A DNA stretch of 64,000 nucleotides from NCEH01 sp043195125. Lineage in GTDB: Bacteria > Pseudomonadota > Alphaproteobacteria > Rhizobiales > Xanthobacteraceae. Below are positions 8,751-19,768 of the stretch, in pieces. Position 1 is the first letter of the stretch. Each line of letters begins with the position of its first letter. The stretch is taken from assembly GCF_043195125.1 (NCBI RefSeq), contig NZ_JBAFWR010000004.1; one strand, written 5' to 3'. The position numbers were made by a program, and so were the translations under genes. The notes under the pieces are model-generated. The model saw only the letters and a program-made list of their open reading frames with translations. It searched no databases and was not told the DNA's origin.

Positions 8751-9285
8751 CGCCGACGCCTCCGGTAAAATTTATAACGTGCTGTTCCTCTGCACCGGCA
8801 ACAGCGCACGCTCCATTCTGGCAGAAGCCATGCTCAACAAAGACGGCGCAGGACGCTTCCGTGCCTTCTCAGCCGGCAGCGCCCCTAAGGGCGAGGTCAA
8901 TCCGTTCGCCCTGAAGGTCCTCGCGGAATCCGGCTATCCCACAGAGGGGCTGCGCTCGAAAAGCTGGCTGGAATTCGGCACTGCGGACGCCCCCGTGATG
9001 GATTTTGTGTTCACCGTCTGTGACAACGCGGCCGGCGAGACCTGCCCCCTCTGGCCGGGACAGCCCATGACGGCCCATTGGGGCATCGAGGACCCGGCCG
9101 CCGTAACCGGCACCGACATCCAGAAGGAAGCCGCCTTCGTTGCCGCGATGCGCTATCTGAAGAACCGGATCTCGGTTTTCAACGCCCTGCCAATCGCCTC
9201 GTTGGACCGCCTCTCGCTCGGCCAAAAGCTCCGCGGCATCGGCGCCCTTCCGGGTTCCACCGCGAACCGTTCGAATGTGGCCTGA
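8743..9285 (+). CDS. arsC: Arsenate reductase, low-molecular-weight phosphatase type
   Basis: A 180-residue protein with the LMW protein tyrosine phosphatase P-loop CTGNSARS (Cys17-Ser24) near the N-terminus. Members related to this type reduce As(V) to As(III) with thioredoxin or mycothiol/glutaredoxin systems. A further Cys pair around FTVCDNAAGETCP could serve in the disulfide relay. The gene overlaps arsR and is followed 3 bases later by acr3. A second, unrelated arsenate reductase is encoded at 10350-10772, so the operon has two reductase types. Confidence 0.92.
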   Translation: MPDADASGKIYNVLFLCTGNSARSILAEAMLNKDGAGRFRAFSAGSAPKGEVNPFALKVLAESGYPTEGLRSKSWLEFGTADAPVMDFVFTVCDNAAGETCPLWPGQPMTAHWGIEDPAAVTGTDIQKEAAFVAAMRYLKNRISVFNALPIASLDRLSLGQKLRGIGALPGSTANRSNVA

Positions 9286-9288
9286 GCC

Positions 9289-10353
9289 ATGAGCACCTTC
9301 GAACGCTATCTGACGGTGTGGGTGGCCCTGTGTATCCTGGCCGGCATCGCCCTCGGCCATTTCTTGCCCGGCGTTTTCCAGGCCGTGGGCGCGGCGGAGA
9401 TCGCCCAGGTCAACATTCCCGTTGCGGTGCTGATCTGGCTGATGATCGTGCCCATGCTGCTGAGGATCGATTTTGCGTCCCTGGCGCAGGTCGGAGCTCA
9501 TTGGCGTGGCATCGGCGTGACGCTGTTCATCAACTGGGCGGTAAAGCCCTTTTCCATGGCGCTGCTGGCCTGGCTGTTCATCGGCTTCCTGTTCCGCCCA
9601 CTGCTGCCGACGGCCCAGATCGAATCCTACATCGCCGGCCTGATCATCCTCGCGGCGGCGCCCTGCACGGCCATGGTGTTCGTGTGGTCCAACCTCACCA
9701 GGGGCGACCCGCTCTTCACCTTGTCCCAAGTGGCGCTGAACGACGCCATCATGGTGGTGGCCTTCGCGCCCATCGTGGGCCTGTTGCTCGGCCTCTCGGC
9801 GATCGTGGTTCCGTGGGCGACCCTGATCTTCTCGGTGGGGCTCTACATCATCGTGCCGGTGCTGGCGGCTCAAATTCTGCGCGGCTGGCTGCTGAAACAG
9901 GGCGGTGAAGCGGCGCTCGCGCGCCTGCTGGCGATGCTCCAGCCGCTCTCCCTCGTGGCGCTGCTGGCCACCCTGGTTCTGCTGTTCGGATTTCAGGGCC
10001 AGCAGATCATCGCCCAGCCGGCGATCATTGCCCTTCTGGCCGTGCCGATCCTGATCCAGGTCTATTTCAATGCCGGCTTGGCCTACCTGCTGAACCGGCT
10101 GATGGGCGAAAAGCATTGCGTCGCCGGTCCCTCCGCGCTGATCGGCGCGAGCAATTTCTTTGAGCTCGCGGTCGCCGCCGCCATCGCCCTGTTCGGCTTC
10201 AATTCCGGCGCTGCCCTCGCCACAGTGGTGGGCGTGCTGATCGAGGTCCCGGTCATGCTGACCGTGGTGTGGATCGTCAATCGCAGCAAGGACTGGTACG
10301 AGCGCGCGCCGGCCGTCGCGCCCGGCATTCAGCAAAAGGGGGTCTCGCGGTGA
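9289..10353 (+). CDS. arsB: ACR3-family arsenite efflux transporter
   Basis: A 354-residue, 10-helix membrane protein. The ACR3 hallmark AAPCTAMVFVWS in helix 4 contains Cys126, the conserved thiol of the family, and the later conserved FELAVAAAIALFG supplies a Glu in a late helix. It exports As(OH)3 using the proton gradient. The gene is also called acr3; it is not homologous to E. coli ArsB. The stop codon overlaps the GTG start of the next gene, indicating translational coupling. Confidence 0.94.
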   Translation: MSTFERYLTVWVALCILAGIALGHFLPGVFQAVGAAEIAQVNIPVAVLIWLMIVPMLLRIDFASLAQVGAHWRGIGVTLFINWAVKPFSMALLAWLFIGFLFRPLLPTAQIESYIAGLIILAAAPCTAMVFVWSNLTRGDPLFTLSQVALNDAIMVVAFAPIVGLLLGLSAIVVPWATLIFSVGLYIIVPVLAAQILRGWLLKQGGEAALARLLAMLQPLSLVALLATLVLLFGFQGQQIIAQPAIIALLAVPILIQVYFNAGLAYLLNRLMGEKHCVAGPSALIGASNFFELAVAAAIALFGFNSGAALATVVGVLIEVPVMLTVVWIVNRSKDWYERAPAVAPGIQQKGVSR

Positions 10354-10772
10354 CCATCACCATCTATCACAACCCCGCCTGCGGTACCTCGCGCAACACC
10401 CTGGCCATGATCCGCCAGAGCGGCGAGGAACCGGTGGTGATCGAATATCTCAAGACGCCCCCGAGCCGCGCGACCCTGAAGGGCCTCATCGCCGCCATGG
10501 GCGTGCCGGTGCGCGCGGTGCTGCGGGAAAAGGGCACCCCCTATGAAGAACTCGGCCTTGGGGATGAAAAATGGAGCGACGAGGACCTGCTCGACTTCAT
10601 GATCGCCCACCCGATTCTCATCAACCGCCCGATCGTCGTCGCCGACAAAGGCGTGCGCCTGTGCCGCCCCTCCGAACGGGTGCTGGACCTGCTCCCGAAT
10701 GCGCAGATCGGCGCCTTCACGAAGGAGGATGGTGAAGTGGTGACGGATGCGGAGGGGCAGCGCGTTGGCTGA
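10350..10772 (+). CDS. arsC: Arsenate reductase, glutaredoxin/ArsC (Spx-like) type
   Basis: A 140-residue protein starting at GTG 10350, overlapping the acr3 stop (GTGA). The N-terminal YHNPACGTSRNTL holds the catalytic Cys11 of the glutaredoxin-dependent ArsC family. The region INRPIVVADKGVRLCRPSE carries the conserved Arg residues that stabilise the arseno-thiol intermediate. It reduces As(V) to As(III) with glutathione/glutaredoxin. It is unrelated in fold to the LMW-phosphatase ArsC two genes upstream. Confidence 0.93.
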   Translation: MTITIYHNPACGTSRNTLAMIRQSGEEPVVIEYLKTPPSRATLKGLIAAMGVPVRAVLREKGTPYEELGLGDEKWSDEDLLDFMIAHPILINRPIVVADKGVRLCRPSERVLDLLPNAQIGAFTKEDGEVVTDAEGQRVG

Positions 10773-11478
10773 TCCCTTTCTTCCGGACCAGGTGACGGCG
10801 GAAGCCGTGCGCCCGCCCGATACGCTTGCGCTGTTTGCTCCGCCGTCGGACCATCCACCCCGCATCCTCATGCTGTACGGCTCCGTGCGACCCCGCGCCT
10901 ACAGCCGGCTGCTCACGCTGGAGGCCGCCCGGCTGCTGAAGGCGTTCGGAGCGGAGGTGCGCATTTTTGACCCGCACGGCCTGCCGCTTCCCGACGATGC
11001 GCCGACAGATCATCCGAAGGTCGCGGAACTGCGGGCGCTGTCCGCATGGTCGGAAGGCCAGGTTTGGTGCAGCCCGGAACGCCACGGCGCCATGACCGCC
11101 ATTCTCAAGGCGCAGATCGACTGGATTCCCCTTTCCATCGGGGCGGTGCGCCCCACCCAGGGCAAGACGCTGGCGCTGATGCAGGTCTCGGGGGGCTCGC
11201 AATCCTTCAACGCCGTCAATCAGATGCGCATTCTCGGCCGGTGGATGCGGATGATCACCATCCCCAACCAATCCTCGGTGGCCAAGGCCTATGAGGAATT
11301 CGAGGAAGATGGACGCATGAAGCCGTCCTCCTATTATGATCGCGTGGTAGACGTGATGGAGGAATTGGTGAAATTCACGCTGCTCACCCGTGGCGCCTCG
11401 GCCTATCTCACCGACCGCTACAGCGAGCGCAAGGACGCGCTGGCGAAAGCCTCCGGAGTGCGGCTGAGCGCCCTATGA
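10747..11478 (+). CDS. arsH: ArsH NADPH-dependent flavin oxidoreductase
   Basis: A flavodoxin-like protein with the FMN phosphate loop YGSVRPRAYSR and the conserved block QVSGGSQSFNAVNQMRILGRWM of ArsH. ArsH oxidises trivalent organoarsenicals and/or reduces quinones and Fe/Cr. Coordinates use ATG 10747, which overlaps arsC. A TTG at 10765 preceded by GGAGGGG with 7-nt spacing is an equally or more likely start (237 aa). The 3' end overlaps the next gene by 4 bases. Confidence 0.92.
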   Translation: MRRGSALADPFLPDQVTAEAVRPPDTLALFAPPSDHPPRILMLYGSVRPRAYSRLLTLEAARLLKAFGAEVRIFDPHGLPLPDDAPTDHPKVAELRALSAWSEGQVWCSPERHGAMTAILKAQIDWIPLSIGAVRPTQGKTLALMQVSGGSQSFNAVNQMRILGRWMRMITIPNQSSVAKAYEEFEEDGRMKPSSYYDRVVDVMEELVKFTLLTRGASAYLTDRYSERKDALAKASGVRLSAL

Positions 11479-12689
11479 CGCCGCCCGCGTCGGCGGGGCG
11501 GGCGGTGCCGACCTTCGCCCTCGGCATGTTTGAGATCCTCTCCTGGGGTTCCTCCTATTATCTGCTCGCGGTGCTGGCCAAGCCCATCGCCGAGGAGACC
11601 GGCTGGCCGCTGACCCTGGTGGCGGGCGGGCAGTCGCTTGGCCTTGTGGTGGCGGGCCTGCTCTCCCCGCGCATCGGGAAGCTGATCGGCCGGCACGGCG
11701 GGCGGCCGGTGCTGCTGGCGGGAACCGGTGCGCTGGCGCTGGGCCTTGCGATGCTGGGCCTGTCCACCGGACCACTGGGTTTCGCGCTTGCCTGGATCCT
11801 ACTCGGCGCAGGCATGGGCGCGAGCCTGTACGATGCTGCCTTTGCAACGCTCGGCCGCCTGCATGGCGCGGGGGCCCGCCGCTCGATCACCACCGTCACC
11901 CTGTTCGGCGGTTTTGCCAGCACGGCCTGCTGGCCGCTAAGCGCATTCCTGCTGGAGCGGGTCGGCTGGCGCGACACCTGCCTGGTGTATGCGGCGCTGC
12001 ATGTGTGCCTGTCGGTGCCGCTGGTCCTCCTGGCATCCCCGCGCCCCCCGGCTCAGCCCCGGCCGGAAGCGACGCCCGCAGGCCCCTCGCCGCTTCACCC
12101 CGAGGTTCGCCTTTCGCCCGGCAAACAGACCGCATTCCGATTGCTGACGGTCATCGTCACGCTGGGCGGGCTCATCTCATCGCTGATTTCGGTTCACCTC
12201 CTCACCTTGCTCCAGGCCCAGGGCATAAGCCTCGCTGCAGCGGTGACGCTCGGCATGCTGGTGGGCCCGGCGCAGGTGGGCGCGCGGGTGGTGGAAATGG
12301 CTTTCGGCACGCATTACCACCCCATTTGGACCCTGATCAGCGCGACTGTCCTGGTTGCCGCCGGCCTCGCCCTGCTGTTCCTCGGCTTTCCCCTTCCCGC
12401 CCTGGCGCTGCTGCTCTATGGCGCCGGCAACGGGATCTGGTCGATCGCGCGCGGCACCTTGCCGTTGGCGCTGTTCGGACCGGCCGACTTTCCGATGCTG
12501 ATGGGACGGCTGGCACTACCCAGCCAATTCGCGCAGGCGGCGGCGCCTGCCATCGGCGCCTATATCCTCGCCACGGGCGGCGCCCATGGCACCTTCGCCC
12601 TGCTCTGCATGGTCGCGGGCGCCAATTTCTGCGCCGCCTGCCTGCTGTTCCGCGCCGGCGTCACCGTGCGGGCGGACCTCACTGCCTAA
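11475..12689 (+). CDS. MFS transporter, ArsK-like arsenic efflux protein
   Basis: A 404-residue major facilitator with about 12 hydrophobic segments and a central hydrophilic loop rich in Pro/Ala (about residues 190-215). It begins MTPPASAGRAVPTFALGMFEILSWGSSYYLL. An MFS permease as last gene of an arsR-arsC-acr3-arsC-arsH operon resembles ArsK, which in Agrobacterium exports As(III), Sb(III) and organoarsenicals. Identity as ArsK is inferred from context, and other MFS substrates remain possible. ATGA overlap with arsH indicates coupling. No clear terminator follows. Confidence 0.75.
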   Translation: MTPPASAGRAVPTFALGMFEILSWGSSYYLLAVLAKPIAEETGWPLTLVAGGQSLGLVVAGLLSPRIGKLIGRHGGRPVLLAGTGALALGLAMLGLSTGPLGFALAWILLGAGMGASLYDAAFATLGRLHGAGARRSITTVTLFGGFASTACWPLSAFLLERVGWRDTCLVYAALHVCLSVPLVLLASPRPPAQPRPEATPAGPSPLHPEVRLSPGKQTAFRLLTVIVTLGGLISSLISVHLLTLLQAQGISLAAAVTLGMLVGPAQVGARVVEMAFGTHYHPIWTLISATVLVAAGLALLFLGFPLPALALLLYGAGNGIWSIARGTLPLALFGPADFPMLMGRLALPSQFAQAAAPAIGAYILATGGAHGTFALLCMVAGANFCAACLLFRAGVTVRADLTA

Positions 12690-12960
12690 CCTAACGACAC
12701 CTGGCCCGAGGGTGGCGACGCCGTGCCGGCTTGACCTTCTTCGCGCGCGGGCGCACACGTGCGTGATGGATTGGCAAATCTTGCCCTTTTCGCCGCTGTT
12801 CACTGACCTTGCCGGCGGCTTTGCCGGCCCGGCGGTTCTCGTGCCGGTGGCGCGGACCTTGGCAGGCGGTCGCGCCGGTCACCAAATCGGCGCTTGCCAC
12901 CAAATAACCGCGGCTTTGCGGTAAAAGATTTCTAAGCGTTCCAACGATTCGAGACATACC

Positions 12961-15384
<2,424 letters not shown>

Positions 15385-15490
15385 TCGGCGCTTCCTCAGG
15401 ACAAGGTGGCGACGCGCTCTCGCCGCCACCTCACGCCTGATTTTTGCAGCTGAACGGCCCACCCCGTGCGAGAGTCCGTTCCCTTGGCGA

Positions 15491-16024
15491 TCACTCGGCG
15501 GCCGGCACCACATAATTGGCCGGACGCACGAAATCACCGTCATCAAGCATACCGACAACCGCCACCAGAGCTGCGGTGTAGGAATGCTTGCGCAGGCCAT
15601 GGCAAATACCGACTGCGGTGCGTGTGAAGACCGACTTCAACTCGCGCACAACGATATTGGAGAAGTGTACTTCCACATAGGGCAGCCCGCTGTCTTCCAG
15701 GCAATGGCGTACGTTTTCGCCATAGATGTTCAATCCGGCGGGATTGATGATGACGGCGTGCAGCCGCTTCCCATCGACCGCATCCGCGAAGGCGTGCTGA
15801 TGCAGCCATTCCAGAACTTCGCCGTCGAAATTGGTGTGAAAGGGAATGACCTCCACGCCTAATGCGTCGCCAAGCTTCACATTGCGATCTTCGAGCTGCT
15901 GGATGGTCTGGGACGGCCCGTAGACGTCCGGGCTCCGGTTGTGAAGGTTTGGCATATTCGGCCCGTTGATAAGCCCAACGCGCCACCGCCGATCGCCAGA
16001 TCTGAACAAGCTAACGTCTACCAT
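15491..16024 (-). CDS. Divergent type II 3-dehydroquinate dehydratase homologue
   Basis: A 177-residue flavodoxin-like protein related to AroQ: NGPNMPNLHNRSPDVYG (20-36), NPAGLN (94-99) and EVHFSN (118-123). By alignment from memory with the Mycobacterium enzyme, Asn23, Arg30, Tyr35, Asn94, Glu118 and His120 are conserved. The general-acid His (in the usual L-T-H-T-S) is replaced by Ile100, and the following Arg region is altered. It is therefore unlikely to be the housekeeping shikimate enzyme. The ATG at 16024 has AAGGAGAG upstream. It is the last gene of the leftward liv-GntR-purA operon and probably acts on a related hydroxy-acid in that pathway (inference). Confidence 0.8.
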   Translation of the reverse strand: MVDVSLFRSGDRRWRVGLINGPNMPNLHNRSPDVYGPSQTIQQLEDRNVKLGDALGVEVIPFHTNFDGEVLEWLHQHAFADAVDGKRLHAVIINPAGLNIYGENVRHCLEDSGLPYVEVHFSNIVVRELKSVFTRTAVGICHGLRKHSYTAALVAVVGMLDDGDFVRPANYVVPAAE

Positions 16025-16180
16025 TTTACTCTCCTTCTGCAGGTATGAGACAAAGGCGCAAGGTATTCGTTCGGAATTTCTGCTATCGGACGGGCTTCTC
16101 TGCACCTGCCACCAGGCAAAGCTCCGCCATCCCCCGCCGCGTGGCAGGGGCTGCTTTCCTGACGGTTCGGGTTGGTCAGA

Positions 16181-17497
16181 TCATCCGGGCACAGACCGTT
16201 GCAGGAACGGGTCGTGCAGCAAGATCGTGTCGGTCCGTTCCGGGCTGGTCGACAAAACGGCGACGGGAATGCCGACGGCCTCCTCCAGGAACCGCACATA
16301 CCGGAGTGCCGGGGCGGGCAAGGCGGCGAGCGCGCGCGTGCCGACCGTGGATTGCGTCCAGCCCTCGAACGTCTCGTAGACCGGCTCGACCCGCTCCTGC
16401 GCCGCCATGGTCGGAGGCAGTCGATCGATGCGGCGTCCGTCGAGCATGTATCCGACGCAAACCTTGACCTCGGAAAGCCCATCCAGCACGTCGAGCTTGG
16501 TCAGCGCCATGCCCTGGATGCCCGAGGTGCGCACGCTCTGGCGCACCGCCACCGCATCGAACCATCCGCAACGACGCTGGCGCCCGGTATTCACACCGAA
16601 CTCATGTCCGCGCTGAACCAGATGGTCGGCCACCTGCCCGCCCTGCTCGGTGGGAAGCGGCCCTTCGCCGACCCGCGTGGAATAGGCCTTGGTGATGCCG
16701 AGGACATAGTCAATCGAGGACGGGCCAACCCCCGATCCGCTCGCCGCCCCCGCAGCCACGGTGCTGGATGACGTTACGAACGGATAGGTGCCGTGGTCAT
16801 TGTCCAGCAGCACGCCTTGCGCGCCCTCGAAAAGGATATGCTTGCCGGCGTCCCGGTGGGCTGCGAGCAGGTTCGGCACATCGTCCATGAAGGGCAGCAC
16901 GCTCTCTGCGGCCTGCAGAAGTTCGTCGCGGATCGCCTCGGCCGCAACCGGCGCCACGCCGAGGCCCGTCCGCAGCGGATTATGATGGCGCAGAAGTCTC
17001 TCGACCTTTGCCAAAAGAGTATCCGGCTCAGCCAGGTCCGCGACGCGGATCGCCCGTCTCCCGACCTTGTCCTCATAAGCCGGGCCGATGCCGCGCTGCG
17101 TGGTGCCGATCTTCAAACCGGAGCTGTCCTGCTCGCGCATCGTGTCGAGCGCGCGATGCACCGAAAGGATCAGCGCGGCATTGGGCGCGATGCGCAACAG
17201 GTCCGGAGTCACGCTGATGCCCTGCTGCCTCAGCCGTTCGATTTCCCCTGCGAGGTGGACGGGATCCACCACCACGCCGTTGCCGATGACGGACAGGCGG
17301 CCGCGCACCAAGCCGGAAGGCAGGAGCGCCAGCTTGTAGCTGACACCGTCGATGACGAGCGTGTGGCCGGCATTGTGGCCGCCGTTGAACCGCACGACCA
17401 CATCGGCCCGCTCGGCAAGCCAGTCGACGATCTTGCCCTTGCCCTCATCGCCCCATTGGGATCCGACCACCACGATGCCTGCCATGGACTTGACCAC
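16181..17497 (-). CDS. purA: Adenylosuccinate synthetase (PurA) in a catabolic-type cluster
   Basis: A 438-residue full-length PurA: GSQWGDEGKGK (about 12-22, catalytic Asp), NGGHNAGHT with the catalytic His, TTQRGIGPAYEDK (IMP contact), TRVGEGPLPTE and GRQRRCGWFD. The enzyme joins IMP and aspartate using GTP, the first committed step to AMP. All motifs look functional. Its place between an FCD regulator gene and an AroQ-like gene, in one operon with a Liv importer, is odd for a housekeeping purine gene. It may be a paralogue with a pathway-specific role, or simply the only purA; the window cannot decide. Confidence 0.93.
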   Translation of the reverse strand: MVKSMAGIVVVGSQWGDEGKGKIVDWLAERADVVVRFNGGHNAGHTLVIDGVSYKLALLPSGLVRGRLSVIGNGVVVDPVHLAGEIERLRQQGISVTPDLLRIAPNAALILSVHRALDTMREQDSSGLKIGTTQRGIGPAYEDKVGRRAIRVADLAEPDTLLAKVERLLRHHNPLRTGLGVAPVAAEAIRDELLQAAESVLPFMDDVPNLLAAHRDAGKHILFEGAQGVLLDNDHGTYPFVTSSSTVAAGAASGSGVGPSSIDYVLGITKAYSTRVGEGPLPTEQGGQVADHLVQRGHEFGVNTGRQRRCGWFDAVAVRQSVRTSGIQGMALTKLDVLDGLSEVKVCVGYMLDGRRIDRLPPTMAAQERVEPVYETFEGWTQSTVGTRALAALPAPALRYVRFLEEAVGIPVAVLSTSPERTDTILLHDPFLQRSVPG

Positions 17498-17551
17498 TCC
17501 TCCGCCTGACGCGGAATTTCCGATGAAATGCTTGCCCTGTGCCGGTGCGGA

Positions 17552-18259
17552 TCAGGTGAGATTGGCGAGAATGTAAGCGTTGCGTGCCGCCTCTCTCGCC
17601 TGGGCCACATGGGCGATGGCCGCGGCGCGGGCGGCGTCTGGATCGCGGTCCTTGATCGCCAGGAAGATCGCTTCCATCTCGCGCAGACTGTGCCGTGCGC
17701 GCTCCGGCAAGGACATGGAACGCGAGCGCAGGAAATTAATCCGCGCCAGCAGTCCCAGGATGATCTCCTCAATGACCCGGTTCTTCGCGTTCTTCAGCAG
17801 AATTGAATAGAATAATGATGTGGCTTCGACGCGGACGTAAGCCTCGAATGAATTCACTGCGTCGCTGAATTGCTTCAGCGCATTCTGCATGCTGAGGATG
17901 CCCTCCTCGCTGATATTGACGGCGCACAGGGCTGCCGCCTCGCCCTCGAGCAATTCGCGCACATGATAGATGTCCTGCGCATCCTGCCAGGAGAGAACCG
18001 GGATCTGTGCGCCGCGATGGGGAGTGATGTCGCACAGCCGCTCTGCCTGAAGACAGCGGATCGCCTCCCGCAGCGCCGGCCGGCTCACTCCCAGGGAAAC
18101 GCACAGTTCCGATTCGATCAGGCGATCGCCGGGTTTGAGGAGGCCCGAAAAAATCGCCATGCGCAGTTTCTGGATCACCTCTTCCACGAGGGTCTTGGGA
18201 GAGACTCGCAGGTGGGAGAGGTCCGCCCCGGTCAGTTTCGGTTCATTCGCCGCCATCAA
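17552..18259 (-). CDS. GntR-family regulator, FadR/FCD subfamily
   Basis: A 235-residue protein. The N-terminal winged helix (about 20-85) includes RMAIFSGLLKPGDRLIESEL and GVSRPALREAIRCLQAE, followed by an all-helical FCD ligand-binding domain (about 95-225). FCD regulators usually sense carboxylic acids and control adjacent catabolic operons. It lies inside the leftward operon between livF and purA (spacings of about 50 bases), so it is probably autoregulated. The palindrome at 23001-23011 in the divergent promoter region is a candidate binding site. Confidence 0.92.
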   Translation of the reverse strand: MMAANEPKLTGADLSHLRVSPKTLVEEVIQKLRMAIFSGLLKPGDRLIESELCVSLGVSRPALREAIRCLQAERLCDITPHRGAQIPVLSWQDAQDIYHVRELLEGEAAALCAVNISEEGILSMQNALKQFSDAVNSFEAYVRVEATSLFYSILLKNAKNRVIEEIILGLLARINFLRSRSMSLPERARHSLREMEAIFLAIKDRDPDAARAAAIAHVAQAREAARNAYILANLT

Positions 18260-18312
18260 TCCGCCGGCCGCTGCGCGTGCTGCGAGCGACCCTCCCTACG
18301 TTCGAGATTTAC

Positions 18313-19017
18313 TCAATGGGTCAGCCATTTGGATACGGTCGCTCCGAGATTTTCCCGGAAGCTCTCGCCCGTACCCTCCTCGATAACCTTGCCGCCATCG
18401 ACGACATACACGTGATCCGCGACCGCAATGGCATCGGCCACCTGCTGATCGACCAGAAGGATTCCGACCCCATCGTCCCGCATCCGCTTGAGAAAGGCAT
18501 AGATGAGTTGCGACATGGCCGGTGACAGCCCCACGCTCGGTTCGTCAACGAGGGCATATTTAGTCTTTCCACACAGGAAGCGGCTGAATTCAAGCTGCTT
18601 CTGCTGGCCGCCGGAAAGATCGCCGGCGCGCAACGAGCGCTTCTCATCGAGGATCGGAAACGTTTCAATCGCTCGTCGCCACAGCGGCTCGAACGGCACG
18701 CCGTCCGCCCAGGCGAACAGGCGCACGTTCTCCTGCACCGTCATATAGGGAAAAATCGATGAATCCTGCGGCATATAGCGGATGCCGGCCGCGAAGCGCC
18801 CGGCCATGGGGACGCTCGTGATGTCCTCCTCCCCGAGGCAGATACGGCCGCTCTGTGCCCGGATCGCGCCATATATGCCCTTCAGCAACGTCGATTTTCC
18901 AACCCCGTTGGGACCGATGATGGCGGTGATCAGGCCGGGGCGAACCGTCAGGCTCACGCCGCGGACGATCTCGATGTCGCGCAGGTAGGCGCAGACGATA
19001 TCGCTAGTGACGAGCAA
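18313..19017 (-). CDS. livF: Branched-chain-type ABC transporter ATP-binding protein LivF
   Basis: A 234-residue ATPase: Walker A GPNGVGKST, signature LSGGQQKQLEF and Walker B (ALVDEPSVGL). I chose the TTG at 19015-19017 because GGGAGG lies about 6 bases upstream and the length then matches LivF. It overlaps the 3' end of livG by 14 bases, showing coupling. It pairs with LivG to power import by LivHM. The 'LivF' label denotes family; the substrate is probably an aromatic, heterocyclic or amide-type acid rather than leucine, judging by neighbours. Confidence 0.9.
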   Translation of the reverse strand: MLVTSDIVCAYLRDIEIVRGVSLTVRPGLITAIIGPNGVGKSTLLKGIYGAIRAQSGRICLGEEDITSVPMAGRFAAGIRYMPQDSSIFPYMTVQENVRLFAWADGVPFEPLWRRAIETFPILDEKRSLRAGDLSGGQQKQLEFSRFLCGKTKYALVDEPSVGLSPAMSQLIYAFLKRMRDDGVGILLVDQQVADAIAVADHVYVVDGGKVIEEGTGESFRENLGATVSKWLTH

Positions 19018-19768
19018 CGCTGCCTCCCAGATAGATCTCCGCCACGCGGGGATCGGAAAGGACCTGTTCGGGCACGCCGTCGGCCAGCACGGCACCCTGC
19101 GCCATGACCACCACGCGATCGGCATGGCGGCGTACCAGCGGGATCTCGTGGCTGACCAGCACCACCCCGGCCCCGGACCGCGCGAAGTCCGCCATGAGCT
19201 CACACACGGTGCTCACCATCATGGGGTTCAGCCCGGCAAAAGGCTCGTCCATCATCAAGAAGCGCGGCGCCTGGGCGATGCACATGCCAATCTCCAGCAG
19301 CCGACGCTGCCCGCCCGAGAGCTCGGAGGCCGAGCGATGCCGCATATGCTGGAGGCGGATCAACTCGATCACCTCCGAGCAGCGGTCCTGGGTGAGCATC
19401 TGACGCACCGCCGACCCCGCCAGGAAGATGTTTTCCTCGATCGAGAGCGACGCGAATACGCGGGTCATCTGGAAGGTGCGCACGAGCCCCGCCTGGGTGC
19501 GCCGGCGCGGGGCCATGCCGTCGATCACAACGTCGTCCAGCCGGATCGAGCCCTCATAGCGGGACATCATGCCGGTCATGCAGTTCAGCAGGGTCGTCTT
19601 GCCCGCTCCGTTCGGCCCCATGATGGCGGTGATGCCACCGCTCAGGATGGACAGGCTAACATCGGCGAGCGCGGTCACGCCGCCGAACCGCAAGGATACA
19701 TTTCGGCATTCCAAGGTTATGGGGCGGTGCGTTGCGTCCGGTCCCGTCGCTGGGCTCATTTCGCTCAT
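19004..19768 (-). CDS. livG: Branched-chain-type ABC transporter ATP-binding protein LivG
   Basis: A 254-residue ABC ATPase with Walker A GPNGAGKTT, signature ELSGGQRRLLEIG and Walker B/D-loop FLMMDEPFAGLNP; the last is characteristic of LivG. It overlaps livM at its start (ATGA) and livF at its end. It energises the importer encoded by the operon. Confidence 0.93.
   Translation of the reverse strand: MSEMSPATGPDATHRPITLECRNVSLRFGGVTALADVSLSILSGGITAIMGPNGAGKTTLLNCMTGMMSRYEGSIRLDDVVIDGMAPRRRTQAGLVRTFQMTRVFASLSIEENIFLAGSAVRQMLTQDRCSEVIELIRLQHMRHRSASELSGGQRRLLEIGMCIAQAPRFLMMDEPFAGLNPMMVSTVCELMADFARSGAGVVLVSHEIPLVRRHADRVVVMAQGAVLADGVPEQVLSDPRVAEIYLGGSVARH

Noticed and set aside
15404..15431. Terminator after gyrB
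   Set aside because: A 7-bp GC stem (AGGTGGC/GCCACCT) but a long loop and no T-run directly after it; too weak to call.
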